DNA of 64,000 nt from assembly GCF_004804275.1 (NCBI RefSeq), contig NZ_STGI01000021.1, positions 1 through 64,000 of the forward strand, in the 5' to 3' direction. The translations under genes and the position numbers were made by a program. Shown one piece after another: positions 35,736-44,807 of this stretch (the first letter of the stretch is position 1; each line of letters opens with the position of its first letter). The DNA is from Herbaspirillum sp. ST 5-3. GTDB taxonomy: Bacteria > Pseudomonadota > Gammaproteobacteria > Burkholderiales > Burkholderiaceae_D. The notes below the pieces were generated by a model. It worked only from the letters and a program-made list of their open reading frames with translations. It did no database searches and was not told the DNA's origin.

Positions 35736-36554
35736 ATGGCGCAATCCAGGATGGCAAGAAAATCGGGCCGGCACAAACGCAATCATCCGCCCGAGAACGC
35801 ACAGGACGCGCCAAGGCATCCTCACGAGGAGCACCCGACGAATGTGGAGGCGATCATCGGCCAGAACGAAAGCGCCAATGATGCGGTGCCCGGGCAGGTA
35901 GATGAGAAGCCGATGCTTCCGGTACTCGTTCCTCAACGCCTCCCCGCAATGATCGAGCAGCCGCAATCCGGCCCCGCGAACGACGCGCCGCTGTCGAAAC
36001 GAAAATTCTCGACAGGCCTGCAGGCACTGCTGATCAGTGTCTGTCTGACGGCGGCCTTGATCTTCTCCATCGGCGCCCTGAAGACCAATCGTGGCGACAC
36101 CCAGCTGGCTGCCGCCGACGCAAGCGCATCGCTTGCCATTCCGGCATCGGATTCAGGCAAAGCAACTTCAGCCAATGAAGCAGGCGTCACGCATCCGGTG
36201 CGTCGCGAATCGAAGTCGGCAAGCACAACATCCAAAGCGGGAGCATCGGACATGTTGAAGAAATCGGCCCTCGCACGAACCGAGCATGCCGCGCACGCGC
36301 CGGCGGACAAGGCGAAGAAAGAATCCACCGCCATCGCCGCCAAGGCACCCAGGAAACCGCTCGACGACCACAGCATCCCGCTTCTTGCGCAGAACAGCAT
36401 CGTGAAGTCCGTCAGCACGCAAGAGCAATATGCGCAGTGCGAAGGCATCAGCAGTTTCTTCCGGCGCGAACAATGCAAGTGGCAAGTCTGCGGCGGGAAA
36501 TGGGGACAGGACGGCTGCCCCTCGTATCAAAGTGAGAACCGGGAAATCAACTAG
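35736..36554 (+). CDS. Membrane-anchored protein of unknown function
   Basis: A 272-residue protein. A hydrophilic N-terminal ~90 residues precedes one membrane helix (GLQALLISVCLTAALIFSIG), then an Ala/Ser/Lys-rich spacer and a conserved-looking C-terminal knot with four Cys: YAQCEGISSFFRREQCKWQV followed by CGGKWGQDGCPSY. The Cys pattern suggests disulfides in the periplasm. No family was recognised with confidence. It converges on the SDR gene with a 23-nt gap. Confidence 0.7.
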   Translation: MAQSRMARKSGRHKRNHPPENAQDAPRHPHEEHPTNVEAIIGQNESANDAVPGQVDEKPMLPVLVPQRLPAMIEQPQSGPANDAPLSKRKFSTGLQALLISVCLTAALIFSIGALKTNRGDTQLAAADASASLAIPASDSGKATSANEAGVTHPVRRESKSASTTSKAGASDMLKKSALARTEHAAHAPADKAKKESTAIAAKAPRKPLDDHSIPLLAQNSIVKSVSTQEQYAQCEGISSFFRREQCKWQVCGGKWGQDGCPSYQSENREIN

Positions 36555-36577
36555 CAGCCTAGCGCTTCCCGCCACGC

Positions 36578-37375
36578 TCAAACCATCGGCGTGACCGCCC
36601 CATCCATCGCCAGAATCGCCCCGCTGATATAACTCGCGCGCGGCGAGGCCAGGAACACGACGGCATTGGCGATTTCTTCCGGCTCGGCGATGCGCCGCAA
36701 GGGCAGATGTTCATGCGCGCGTCGCATCGCTTCATCAAGGCTGATCTGCTTGAGCTTCGCATCCGCGGCCATGCCTTCCTTGAGGCGATCGGTCGCGGTC
36801 AGTCCGGGATTGACCGCGTTCACCCTGACACCCTTCGGACCGTAAGCCGCCGCGAGGCCTGCGCTGGCGAGCATGAGCGCCGCATTCGCCGCGCCGCCGG
36901 GCAGGTGAATCGGACTGGCCACTTTGCCGCCCGCACCGATCACGTTGACGATCGCACCGCGTCCGCGCTGCGCCATGCGCTTGATCATCGGATCCATCAT
37001 GTGGATGTAGGTAAAGTATTTTGCCTGCATCGCGTCGTGCCATGCCTGTGGCGTCAGTTCATCCGGCGGAGTGCGGCGTGCCGCGCCGGCCGAATTGACC
37101 AGCACGTCTACCGGGCCGCCCGCCTGTTCCGCCTGATCGAGCGCCGCCGCCGCGGCATGCACGTCGCTCAGGTCGGCTGCGATGATGGCAATGCGCGACG
37201 ACGCATCGGGAACGTTTTTTTGCAGTGCTTGCATGCCGCGATTCAGATTGGCGATATCGCGCGACACCAGGGTGACGCGCGCGCCTTCCTTCAGGAACCC
37301 GAGGGCACAGGCGAGGCCGATGCCCTTGCTGCCGCCGGTGATCAGAACGTGTTGGTTTTCCAGTTGCAGATCCAT
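36578..37375 (-). CDS. SDR-family protein lacking the catalytic Ser/Tyr/Lys
   Basis: A 265-residue Rossmann protein with a good cofactor motif (ITGGSKGIGLACALGF), DLSD and NSAGAARR. Where the SDR triad should be it reads IVNVIGAGGKVASP and LPGGAANAALM: Ser is replaced by Gly, Tyr by Gly and Lys by Asn. RVNAVNPG and SYISGAILAMDG are intact, so fold and cofactor site look kept while classical redox chemistry should not work. ATG 37375 has a strong GGAGGAAAG; the extra codons to 37393 are ignored. It is divergent from the Nudix-MBL gene. Confidence 0.85.
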   Translation of the reverse strand: MDLQLENQHVLITGGSKGIGLACALGFLKEGARVTLVSRDIANLNRGMQALQKNVPDASSRIAIIAADLSDVHAAAAALDQAEQAGGPVDVLVNSAGAARRTPPDELTPQAWHDAMQAKYFTYIHMMDPMIKRMAQRGRGAIVNVIGAGGKVASPIHLPGGAANAALMLASAGLAAAYGPKGVRVNAVNPGLTATDRLKEGMAADAKLKQISLDEAMRRAHEHLPLRRIAEPEEIANAVVFLASPRASYISGAILAMDGAVTPMV

Positions 37376-37502
37376 CTCTTTCCTCCGGGTCATGGTCAGC
37401 TACGCGCCGCATGGCGAAAGTGTAATATGGATGTTCAACATTCCGCTGGCCGATCCTGGATGCCGTGCCCGCCGAGACAAGACAATGTGAGCCGATAAGC
37501 AG

Positions 37503-39188
37503 ATGACCCAAGCGCCTTCCACAATTCGCCCCGCAGCGACCTTGATATTGGTCCGCGACAGCGACGAAGACATCGAAGTCCTTCTCATGCAACGCACCCA
37601 CGGCGCCAGCTTCGCCGAAGGTGCTTACGTTTTCCCCGGAGGCGCGGTGGACGCGAGCGATTTCAGTGTCGCGCGCTCGGGTCATTGCCACGGCCTCGAC
37701 GATGCGGCGGCGAGCCGCATGCTGGACGTGGAGCGAGACGGACTCGCACATTGGGTCGCGGCCATCCGCGAATGCTTCGAGGAAGCCGGACTGCTGCTCG
37801 CCTGCGATGAAAGCGGCGCCTTGATCGATCCACAGGCATGCACGTCAATTTCCGACCTTGCGCAGAGCCGCAACAAGCTGATCGCCGGACAGCAGACGCT
37901 GGCCGAACTGTGCAATACGCACAAGCTGCGCCTCGCCGCGGACCGGCTGCATTATTTCAGCCACTGGATCGCGCCGCCGATTGCGCCGCGCCGCTTCAAC
38001 ACGCGATTTTTTGTCGCCGCCGCGCCGTCGTCGCAAGACGCCTCGCACGACGACAAGGAAACCATCGGCCATTTATGGATACGTCCCGGCGATGCATTGG
38101 CACGTCACCAGCGCGACGAGATGGCACTGATGTTCCCCACCATGAAAACGCTGGAATCGCTGGCCGGATTTCGCGATCTTGCTTCCCTGATGGAGCATGC
38201 GCGCGGCCTTGCGTCGACTGCACCGATTACGCCGGTCATGCCGCGCCCCGCATGGGCGCAAGGCGAGCGGCGTATTCTGCTGGCTGCCGACGCCGCCTAT
38301 CCCGAGGTCGGCAAGCTCGACCCGGCCGGAGCGGGCAATGCTTCCTGCGAAATCCTGCCCGGCGTCGTGACGCGGCTGTCCGACAAGGTGCGCCGCATCG
38401 CCAGTCCGAATCCGCACTTCATGCGCGGACCCGGCACCAATACCTATCTGATCGGCGCGAGCGACGACATCGCCGTGCTCGATCCCGGTCCCGCGCTGGA
38501 AGCGCATGTGCATGCGCTGCTGGAAAACGCGGGCGGCCGCATCCGCTGGATACTCACCACGCACACCCATGGCGATCACTCGCCGGCGGCAAGACTGCTG
38601 AAGGAAAAGACCGGCGCGGAACTGATCGGCATGCCGCCGCCGCCCTTCGACCACCAGGACCAGAGCTTCGTACCGGATCGCATTCTTGCCGACGGCGAGC
38701 GCATCGCGATTGCCGGCTGCGTCATCCGCGCCATTCACACGCCTGGCCATGCCTCGAACCATCTGTGCTATCTGCTGGAGGACGAGCGGCTGCTTTTCAC
38801 CGGCGACCACATCATGCAAGGCTCCACCGTCGTGATCAATCCGCCGGATGGCGACATGCGCCAGTACCTCGCGTCCCTGCGCAAGGTGCAGCAGGAGGAC
38901 GTCGCCTGGCTCGCGCCGGGGCATGGATTTCTGATGGATCAGCCGCGCGAGCGCATCGAAAGACTGCTCGCACACCGGCAATCGCGCGAAAACATCGTGC
39001 TCGCCGCGCTCGACAATCTTGAGCGGGCGACAATCGATCAGTTGCTTCCTGTGGTCTATGCCGACGTGCCGCGGGAACGATTTCCGATGGCGGCGCGCTC
39101 GCTGATGGCGCACCTCATCAAGTTGCGCGACGAAGGCCGCGCGGTCGAAAGCGAAGGGCAGTGGTGGCGGGTCAGTAATCCGTCGTGA
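37503..39188 (+). CDS. Nudix hydrolase / metallo-beta-lactamase fusion
   Basis: A 561-residue two-domain protein. The N-terminal ~230 residues are Nudix: GGAVD and, after an insertion of about 40 residues, RECFEEAGLLL near 89, so the Nudix box is split as in NUDT19-type CoA diphosphatases. The C-terminal part (~275-560) is an MBL-fold hydrolase of the LACTB2/glyoxalase-II type with THTHGDHSP near 353, HTPGH, TGDHIM and LAPGHG. It may degrade CoA derivatives and a thioester or RNA substrate; the pairing is uncommon. It overlaps the next convergent gene by 17 nt. Confidence 0.85.
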   Translation: MTQAPSTIRPAATLILVRDSDEDIEVLLMQRTHGASFAEGAYVFPGGAVDASDFSVARSGHCHGLDDAAASRMLDVERDGLAHWVAAIRECFEEAGLLLACDESGALIDPQACTSISDLAQSRNKLIAGQQTLAELCNTHKLRLAADRLHYFSHWIAPPIAPRRFNTRFFVAAAPSSQDASHDDKETIGHLWIRPGDALARHQRDEMALMFPTMKTLESLAGFRDLASLMEHARGLASTAPITPVMPRPAWAQGERRILLAADAAYPEVGKLDPAGAGNASCEILPGVVTRLSDKVRRIASPNPHFMRGPGTNTYLIGASDDIAVLDPGPALEAHVHALLENAGGRIRWILTTHTHGDHSPAARLLKEKTGAELIGMPPPPFDHQDQSFVPDRILADGERIAIAGCVIRAIHTPGHASNHLCYLLEDERLLFTGDHIMQGSTVVINPPDGDMRQYLASLRKVQQEDVAWLAPGHGFLMDQPRERIERLLAHRQSRENIVLAALDNLERATIDQLLPVVYADVPRERFPMAARSLMAHLIKLRDEGRAVESEGQWWRVSNPS

Positions 39189-40086
39189 TCGTCAGGTGGT
39201 AGGGTATCGCCCCGCACGCATGCCGGTTCTGCCATAGCACATTGACCATCGCATGTTCCGACACACCGAGATGCTTCGCCATCGCCTGCGTGCCCAGCAC
39301 GGTCGCCGACCGTATCGCGCGCTCTTCGGCGCTGTTGCGCAGGATCAGGCTGTGGCTGTCAATCCTTGCCGCCAGTTCCGGCGCGAAGCGCAGTATCTTG
39401 ATGGAGCGCATCACGCGCGGCATCTGGTAGCTGGCCGCCACGGTGATGTCGCATTCAACCTCGATGCCTTGCTCCATGAGATATCCGGCAAACCACATGA
39501 GCGCGAGCTGCGCGCGTACCAGGTACGCGTCCTGGCCGTACGCCACGGTGAAGCGCTTCGCGAGGCGCTCCGCATCGTCCGTCGTCAGCCGACCGCTCTT
39601 GCTTGCCGCGACCAGTTCCGACGACGCCTGCTCCAGTTGATCCTCGAACAGAATCTCGCGCAGGAACTGCGCGCGCCGTCTCGGCATCGAGATGTCGCCC
39701 AGCGCATTGACGAGCGCCTGTTCCTCGCCGGAGCCCAACAGCGCGCGCAGCCGGGCCGGTGTCGATTGCTCGCCCCAGATGGTGTCCAGTGCGGCCATCA
39801 ATCCATGCGCACCGCCTTCGCCGCGCCAGTGATAGCGCGCAATCCCTTGCGGGGTCGGCGTCCAGAACATGAAGTTCAGGCTGTTCAAGGCAATACTGTA
39901 GGCGGCGGCGCCCTCAGGCGTGCGCCCGGCCGGCTTTCCGAACAAGCCGACGGTCAGGTGGCCGAAGCGGTCGGCGCGGGCGGGCAGACGCGAGATTGCA
40001 TCTTCGTCAATAGCGACGAGTTCGGGTTGGTAGTCGAGATGAGCCTGAGCAAGGAGACGTTCTTTTGCGGTGTGAAGTTTGTCCAT
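39172..40086 (-). CDS. Queuosine-salvage-like protein (DUF2419/Qng1 family)
   Basis: A 304-residue protein resembling the DUF2419/C9orf64 family, queuosine-5'-phosphate N-glycosidases that release queuine. Family-like parts are ALNSLNFMFWTPTPQGIARY with a following GGAHGLMAAL, and the C-terminal ITVAASYQMPRVMRSIKILR, APELAARIDSHSLI, EERAIRSATVLG. Metal- or base-binding residues could not be fixed. ATG 40086 has AGGAG upstream; a longer frame to 40242 lacks it. The last 17 nt overlap the Nudix-MBL gene on the other strand. Confidence 0.55.
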   Translation of the reverse strand: MDKLHTAKERLLAQAHLDYQPELVAIDEDAISRLPARADRFGHLTVGLFGKPAGRTPEGAAAYSIALNSLNFMFWTPTPQGIARYHWRGEGGAHGLMAALDTIWGEQSTPARLRALLGSGEEQALVNALGDISMPRRRAQFLREILFEDQLEQASSELVAASKSGRLTTDDAERLAKRFTVAYGQDAYLVRAQLALMWFAGYLMEQGIEVECDITVAASYQMPRVMRSIKILRFAPELAARIDSHSLILRNSAEERAIRSATVLGTQAMAKHLGVSEHAMVNVLWQNRHACGAIPYHLTITTDY

Positions 40087-40374
40087 GCGGGCTCCTGATA
40101 TGCGTCCGCCAAGGATACCCGACTCCTGTGCCTTTTTGCCACGATTCCGGCTATACGCGGGAACGATGTCTCGCGACAGGGTATGCACAAATCGACAACA
40201 TATTGACGCGTTGCCGCAAGGCCGGACACATGATCGAAGCATGTATCACCGCTTTTCTCCAAGGCGAGTACAATTTTCGGAATGCATTCCGGCACACGGA
40301 CCGTTGCCACCGATTTCCGCAGCGGGCTTCAAGAAAAATACGGAATGCGGAGAGTGATTCCGAGGAGGAGCGCC

Positions 40375-40974
40375 ATGCAGGAGTTATTGAAGTTCAGCGC
40401 CTTGCGTCGTTTCACCAAGGCGCTGTCGGTCGCGCTGCATGAGCGCGATCCCTATACGCGCTTTCATTGCGAGCGCGTGATCAACCTGGCGACCGAAATC
40501 GGTATTGCTTGCGCGCTGCCGGACCACGATCTCGTCTTGCTTGGCGTCAGCGCCTCGTTTCATGATGTCGGCAAGATCGGCATTCCCGATAACGTGCTGC
40601 TCAAGCCCGGCAAGCTTGATGACGACGAATGGGAAATCATGAAAACCCATTCCGAGCGCGGCGAGCGCATCATGCGCGCCACCTTGCTGCAGGATGCGCC
40701 GGCGGTGGCCAGCGTCATCCGCCACCACCATGAATACTTCGACGGCGGCGGTTATCCCGACGGTCTTGCCGGCGACGGCATTCCGATGCTGTCACGCATT
40801 CTCTCGATGGCCGACAGCTACGATGCGATGGCAACCGTGCGCGCCTACCATCGTCCGCGAACGCACAATGAAATCGTCGAGGTCATGCGTTCGGAGGTCA
40901 ACAGGAAGTTCGACCCCGCGCTGTTCGCGCACTTCGCCGCTGTCATCGAGAAGAGTCCCTCGCGCCTCAAGTAG
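40375..40974 (+). CDS. HD-GYP domain protein (c-di-GMP phosphodiesterase-like)
   Basis: A 199-residue single-domain protein. It has the HD pair in SFHDVGKIGIPD (His63-Asp64 approx.) and the GYP signature HHHEYFDGGGYPDGL near residues 116-130, plus SMADSYDAMATVRAY, so the metal and c-di-GMP site look complete. No receiver or sensor domain is attached. ATG 40375 has a strong GAGGAGGAG; the frame extends upstream to 40282 without domain content. It would hydrolyse c-di-GMP in the cytosol. Confidence 0.88.
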   Translation: MQELLKFSALRRFTKALSVALHERDPYTRFHCERVINLATEIGIACALPDHDLVLLGVSASFHDVGKIGIPDNVLLKPGKLDDDEWEIMKTHSERGERIMRATLLQDAPAVASVIRHHHEYFDGGGYPDGLAGDGIPMLSRILSMADSYDAMATVRAYHRPRTHNEIVEVMRSEVNRKFDPALFAHFAAVIEKSPSRLK

Positions 40975-41313
40975 ACCCGCCGCGCTGCGCATGAGCAAGT
41001 TATCCCTTGTCCCGAAAAGCCATTAACTTGGCTTCGCCGGTCACTGACGCGCACCGGCGAACAACATACAGTCTCCACAACAGAAAAACCGACAAGGCCG
41101 TGTCAGCGCATCGAACGCGCACGGCAAGGAGACCTTCCATGCATACCCGCTGCACGTAATCCGTTTCAATTGCAATCTGTCAGACCGCTAGAGCGGTCGC
41201 CATCCCTGTTCAACGCGATCTCGCCTTTCGACGCGAGCAGGGTTGGCTTTTTCTTCAAAAAATTGCGCACGTCTGCGAAGACGACCAGTGCGCAAGCAGA
41301 TCAGGAGCAGTCG
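40975..41313. other. Intergenic region before the acyl-CoA ligase operon
   Basis: 339 nt. It contains an inverted repeat TTCGCCGGT/ACCGGCGAA (41033-41041 and 41053-41061) without a T-run, possibly ending the HD-GYP transcript, and a compact palindrome at 41183-41198. No gene is seen. Confidence 0.45.
41183..41198. promoter_or_regulatory. Candidate operator palindrome GACCGCT-AG-AGCGGTC
   Basis: 7-nt perfect arms with a 2-nt centre, about 115 nt upstream of the acyl-CoA ligase start. The size and symmetry fit a homodimeric repressor. No such repressor gene is adjacent, so the link is weak. Confidence 0.35.
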
Positions 41314-42966
41314 ATGTCGTCGTATCCGAACAGTCCGTTGATGGGCCAGATGATGCATCAGCCCTTGCTCATTTCCTCTCTCATCCGCCACGCGGACCGG
41401 TATTTCGGCGACACCGAAATCGTGTCCCGGCGCGTGGAGGGCGATATCCATCGCTATACCTATCGCGACTGTCACCGCCGTGCGCGGCAGATGGCGCGTA
41501 CCCTGGGCGAATTCGGCGTGAAGATCGGCGACCGCGTCGCCACGCTGGCATGGAATGGCTACCGCCACATGGAACTGTATTACGCGATCTCGGGTTCGGG
41601 TGCGGTGCTGCACACCATCAATCCGCGCCTGCATCCCGAGCAGGTCGCCTACATCGTCAACCACGCGCAGGATCAATATCTGTTTTTTGATCTGACCTTC
41701 CTGCCGCTGGTGGAGGCGCTCGCCGCCTCGTGCGACACGGTCAAGGGTTTCGTGCTGATGTGCGAGCGCGATCGCATGCCGGCCGACAGCACCATTCCCG
41801 ATCTGCTTTGTTACGAAGACCTGATCCGCTGGAGCTCGGATGATTACGCGTGGCCGCACTTCGACGAGAATGCCGCCTCCAGCTTGTGCTACACCTCCGG
41901 TACCACCGGCAATCCGAAGGGCGTGCTGTACTCGCACCGCTCCACCATCCTGCATTCCTACGCGTCGGCCATGCCCGATGCGCTGGCCGTCTCCAGCCGC
42001 GAGGTGATCCTTCCGGTCGTGCCGATGTTCCACGTCAATGCCTGGGGACTGCCTTACTCCGCAGCGCTGGCCGGTGCGAAACTGGTTTTCCCCGGGCCTG
42101 CCCTTGACGGCAAGTCGCTGCATGACTTGTTCGAGCAGGAGCAGGTCACTTTTTCGGCGGGCGTGCCGACGGTGTGGAACGGACTGCTGGCGCATGTCAG
42201 CCAGAACCAACTGCGCTTCTCTTCGCTGCGGCGCGTGGTGGTCGGCGGTTCGGCCTGTCCGCCCGCGATGATGAACGCCTTCCGCATCGGACACGGCGTC
42301 GACGTGGTGCACGCCTGGGGCATGACGGAGATGTCGCCGCTCGGCACGGTGTGCACCTTGCAGTCCCGCCACGAAGCGCTGCCGGAAGAGCGCAAGAGCG
42401 CCATCCTGCAGAAGCAGGGGCATGTCGTGTTCGGCGTCGAGATCAAGATCGTGGATGACGAGGGCAATGCATTGCCATGGGATGGCGAGACGCGCGGCAG
42501 CCTGCTCGCGAAAGGCGCGTGGGTGATCAACGGCTACTTCCGCGGCGAAGGTGGCGAGGTCTTGCAGGATGGCTGGTTCCCCACCGGCGATGTCGCCACC
42601 ATCGACGCCGACGGCTATCTGCAAATCACGGACCGCACCAAGGACGTCATCAAGTCGGGCGGTGAGTGGATAGGCTCCATCGATCTCGAAAACATCGCCG
42701 TCGCCCATCCCGCCGTGCAGCAGGCGGCCTGCATCGGCGTGTCCCACCCGAAGTGGGACGAGCGGCCCTTGCTGGTGGTGGTGAAGAAGCCCGGCGCCGC
42801 AGTCAGCAAGGATGAACTGCTGGCCTTTTACGACGGCCGAATTGCCAAGTGGTGGACACCGGACGACGTGGTGTTCGTCGATGCATTGCCGATCGGCGCG
42901 ACCGGGAAGATTTTGAAAAACAGGATACGGGACCAGTATCGCGACTACAGATTGCCGACGGCGTAA
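41314..42966 (+). CDS. Acyl-CoA synthetase (AlkK-like, medium/long chain)
   Basis: A 550-residue adenylate-forming ligase. Motifs: [19 protein letters not shown] near residue 191, [32 protein letters not shown] and [13 protein letters not shown]. The N-terminal [20 protein letters not shown] and [15 protein letters not shown] segments are like AlkK-type enzymes that activate medium-chain acids. ATG 41314 follows CAGGAGCAG; the frame extends to 41170 without support. It is followed at 34 nt by an esterase gene and then two solute-binding proteins, suggesting use of imported acyl esters. Confidence 0.88.
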   Translation: MSSYPNSPLMGQMMHQPLLISSLIRHADRYFGDTEIVSRRVEGDIHRYTYRDCHRRARQMARTLGEFGVKIGDRVATLAWNGYRHMELYYAISGSGAVLHTINPRLHPEQVAYIVNHAQDQYLFFDLTFLPLVEALAASCDTVKGFVLMCERDRMPADSTIPDLLCYEDLIRWSSDDYAWPHFDENAASSLCYTSGTTGNPKGVLYSHRSTILHSYASAMPDALAVSSREVILPVVPMFHVNAWGLPYSAALAGAKLVFPGPALDGKSLHDLFEQEQVTFSAGVPTVWNGLLAHVSQNQLRFSSLRRVVVGGSACPPAMMNAFRIGHGVDVVHAWGMTEMSPLGTVCTLQSRHEALPEERKSAILQKQGHVVFGVEIKIVDDEGNALPWDGETRGSLLAKGAWVINGYFRGEGGEVLQDGWFPTGDVATIDADGYLQITDRTKDVIKSGGEWIGSIDLENIAVAHPAVQQAACIGVSHPKWDERPLLVVVKKPGAAVSKDELLAFYDGRIAKWWTPDDVVFVDALPIGATGKILKNRIRDQYRDYRLPTA

Positions 42967-43000
42967 CAGGCTGTTGAATTCCAATAACAAAGGAGGAGAC

Positions 43001-44719
43001 ATGAAAACAAACAAGACAGTTCTATTTGCATCCTTGCTGATCGCCGTCAGCATGCTCGCCGCTTGCGGCGGTGGCGGCAGCAGCGGCCCGGAAGTGCGCA
43101 GCACTGTCTATGGTGAAGTGCTGGGCGTGGACGATGGTGCCGGTAGCGGCACGTATTACTGGAAGGGACTGCCCTTCGCCAAGGCGCCCGCCGGCGCGCT
43201 GCGCTGGAAAGCGCCGGTCGAGCCGGATGCATGGAGCGCGCCTCTGCAAACAAAGAATTTCGGCAATGCCTGCATCCAGAACGGCCGCCTGTACGGCCCC
43301 GGTTCCAACAACACCTACGACGCGACCATCGGCACCACGCTGAACACGCCGGTCGGCAGCGAAGACTGCCTCACGCTCAACATCTGGCGCCCCGCCAACG
43401 ACACCGGCAATCTGCCGGTGATCTTCTTCATCTACGGCGGCAGCAACATCTCGGGGTATTCCGCCGATCCGGTCTATGACGGCGCCAACCTGGCAAAGAC
43501 CGCGAATGCCGTGGTCGTTACCGCGAACTATCGCGTCGGGCCGTTCGGTTTCTTCAACATGCCGCAGTTGAAGACCGGCGCCAACGCGTTGGATGATTCC
43601 GGCAACTACGCCATCCTCGACCAGATCCAGGTGCTCAAGTTCATCCAGAACAACATCGCCCAGTTCGGCGGCAACAAGGGCAACGTTACGATCATGGGCC
43701 AGTCCGCGGGCGCGATCAATGTCTATGCGCTGCTGACCTCGCCGCTGACCACCGGCCTGTTCCACAAGGCCGTCCCGATGAGCGGCGGCATTTCCTTCGC
43801 CTCCGAACTGCCGCCCGGTTCCATCGCGATCATGAACCCGGCCTCGACCTACCAGGCGCAGGCGACTTCGCTGCTGTACAACCTGCTGATCGCGGACGGC
43901 CTCGCCACCGACACGGCATCGGCGCAGCAGTATGTCGCCACGCAGAGCAATGCGCAGATCGCGGCCTACATGCGCGGCAAGAGTGCTTCCACCATCCTCA
44001 GCACGCTGCTGGCAAAAGGACTCACCGGCTCCAATCCGATCCCGGACGGCACGGTCGTGTCGACCGACCCGATCGCCGCCATCAATGCCGGCAACTATCG
44101 CAAGGTGCCCATCCTTGCCGGTAACACGACCGAGGAAGGCAAGCTGTTCGCCTCCTTCCTCGCGCTCTCGCCGGCGCTGGGCGGCAAGCCGGGCTTCATC
44201 GTCAGCGACGCCACGCGCTTTACCATGATGGCCAATTTCAACGGTGATGCTGCGAGCACGCTGACCGTGAACGACATCATCGATCCGTCCTACCTACCGG
44301 TCGATACTCCGAGCACCGGCTATAACGCGCGTACCGCGCTGGTGGGCAACCTGCTGTTCACGAGCAATCGCGACAGCGTGCTCAACGCATTGCGCGCGCA
44401 GCAATCCAATGTCTGGTACTACCAGTTTGCATGGAAGCAGAATCCGGCACCGTGGAACGATGTGTACGGCGCGGCGCATGCCTACGACCTGCCTTTCGTC
44501 TTCGGAAATTTCGGTCCGTCGCTGTTCTCCAGTTCTATCGTCAGCACGGCGAACCGTACCGGACGCCTCGCGCTGTCGAACGCGATGATGAACAGCGTTG
44601 CCGCCTTCGCCCGCAACGGCGATCCCAACACGTCGGCGCTCGGCGTGACCTGGGAGCCATGGCCGAAGAAGCTGACCTTCGACGCCAGCCTGACGCAAAC
44701 GCAGATCAGCACGCAGTAA
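43001..44719 (+). CDS. Carboxylesterase type B, lipoprotein
   Basis: A 572-residue lipid-anchored esterase: signal FASLLIAVSMLAACGGG with lipobox LAAC, then the type-B fold with SEDCLTLNIWRP, the oxyanion region FFIYGGSN and the nucleophile elbow GQSAG (Ser235). The oxyanion Gly-Gly run is GGS rather than GGG. A late His in DVYGAAHAYDLPFVFG completes a plausible triad. It would cleave esters at the periplasmic face, feeding the ligase encoded upstream. ATG 43001 has a perfect AAAGGAGGAGAC. Confidence 0.88.
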   Translation: MKTNKTVLFASLLIAVSMLAACGGGGSSGPEVRSTVYGEVLGVDDGAGSGTYYWKGLPFAKAPAGALRWKAPVEPDAWSAPLQTKNFGNACIQNGRLYGPGSNNTYDATIGTTLNTPVGSEDCLTLNIWRPANDTGNLPVIFFIYGGSNISGYSADPVYDGANLAKTANAVVVTANYRVGPFGFFNMPQLKTGANALDDSGNYAILDQIQVLKFIQNNIAQFGGNKGNVTIMGQSAGAINVYALLTSPLTTGLFHKAVPMSGGISFASELPPGSIAIMNPASTYQAQATSLLYNLLIADGLATDTASAQQYVATQSNAQIAAYMRGKSASTILSTLLAKGLTGSNPIPDGTVVSTDPIAAINAGNYRKVPILAGNTTEEGKLFASFLALSPALGGKPGFIVSDATRFTMMANFNGDAASTLTVNDIIDPSYLPVDTPSTGYNARTALVGNLLFTSNRDSVLNALRAQQSNVWYYQFAWKQNPAPWNDVYGAAHAYDLPFVFGNFGPSLFSSSIVSTANRTGRLALSNAMMNSVAAFARNGDPNTSALGVTWEPWPKKLTFDASLTQTQISTQ

Positions 44720-44740
44720 GAACACACCGATTCGCCGCAG

Positions 44741-44773
44741 CGCGCGACGTCCCCGCGTCGCGCGTGGGGACGT
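44741..44773 (+). other. Two mutually exclusive hairpins between esterase and solute-binding-protein genes
   Basis: CGCGCGACG (44741-44749) pairs with CGTCGCGCG (44756-44764), while ACGTCCCC (44747-44754) pairs with GGGGACGT (44766-44773). The two stems share bases and cannot form together. The arrangement resembles an attenuator or an mRNA processing/stability element separating gene expression levels. Confidence 0.45.
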
Positions 44774-44807
44774 TCACGCCTTTATTTCAAGTATGGAGAT
44801 CACCACA

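Noticed and set aside
41033-41061. TTCGCCGGT/ACCGGCGAA as a terminator
   Set aside because: No T-run follows and the loop is long, so it is listed only as an inverted repeat.
42967-42978. CAGGCTGTTGAA resembling the end of palindromic element 2
   Set aside because: Only 12 nt match, with no interior or second arm; could be chance or a tiny remnant.
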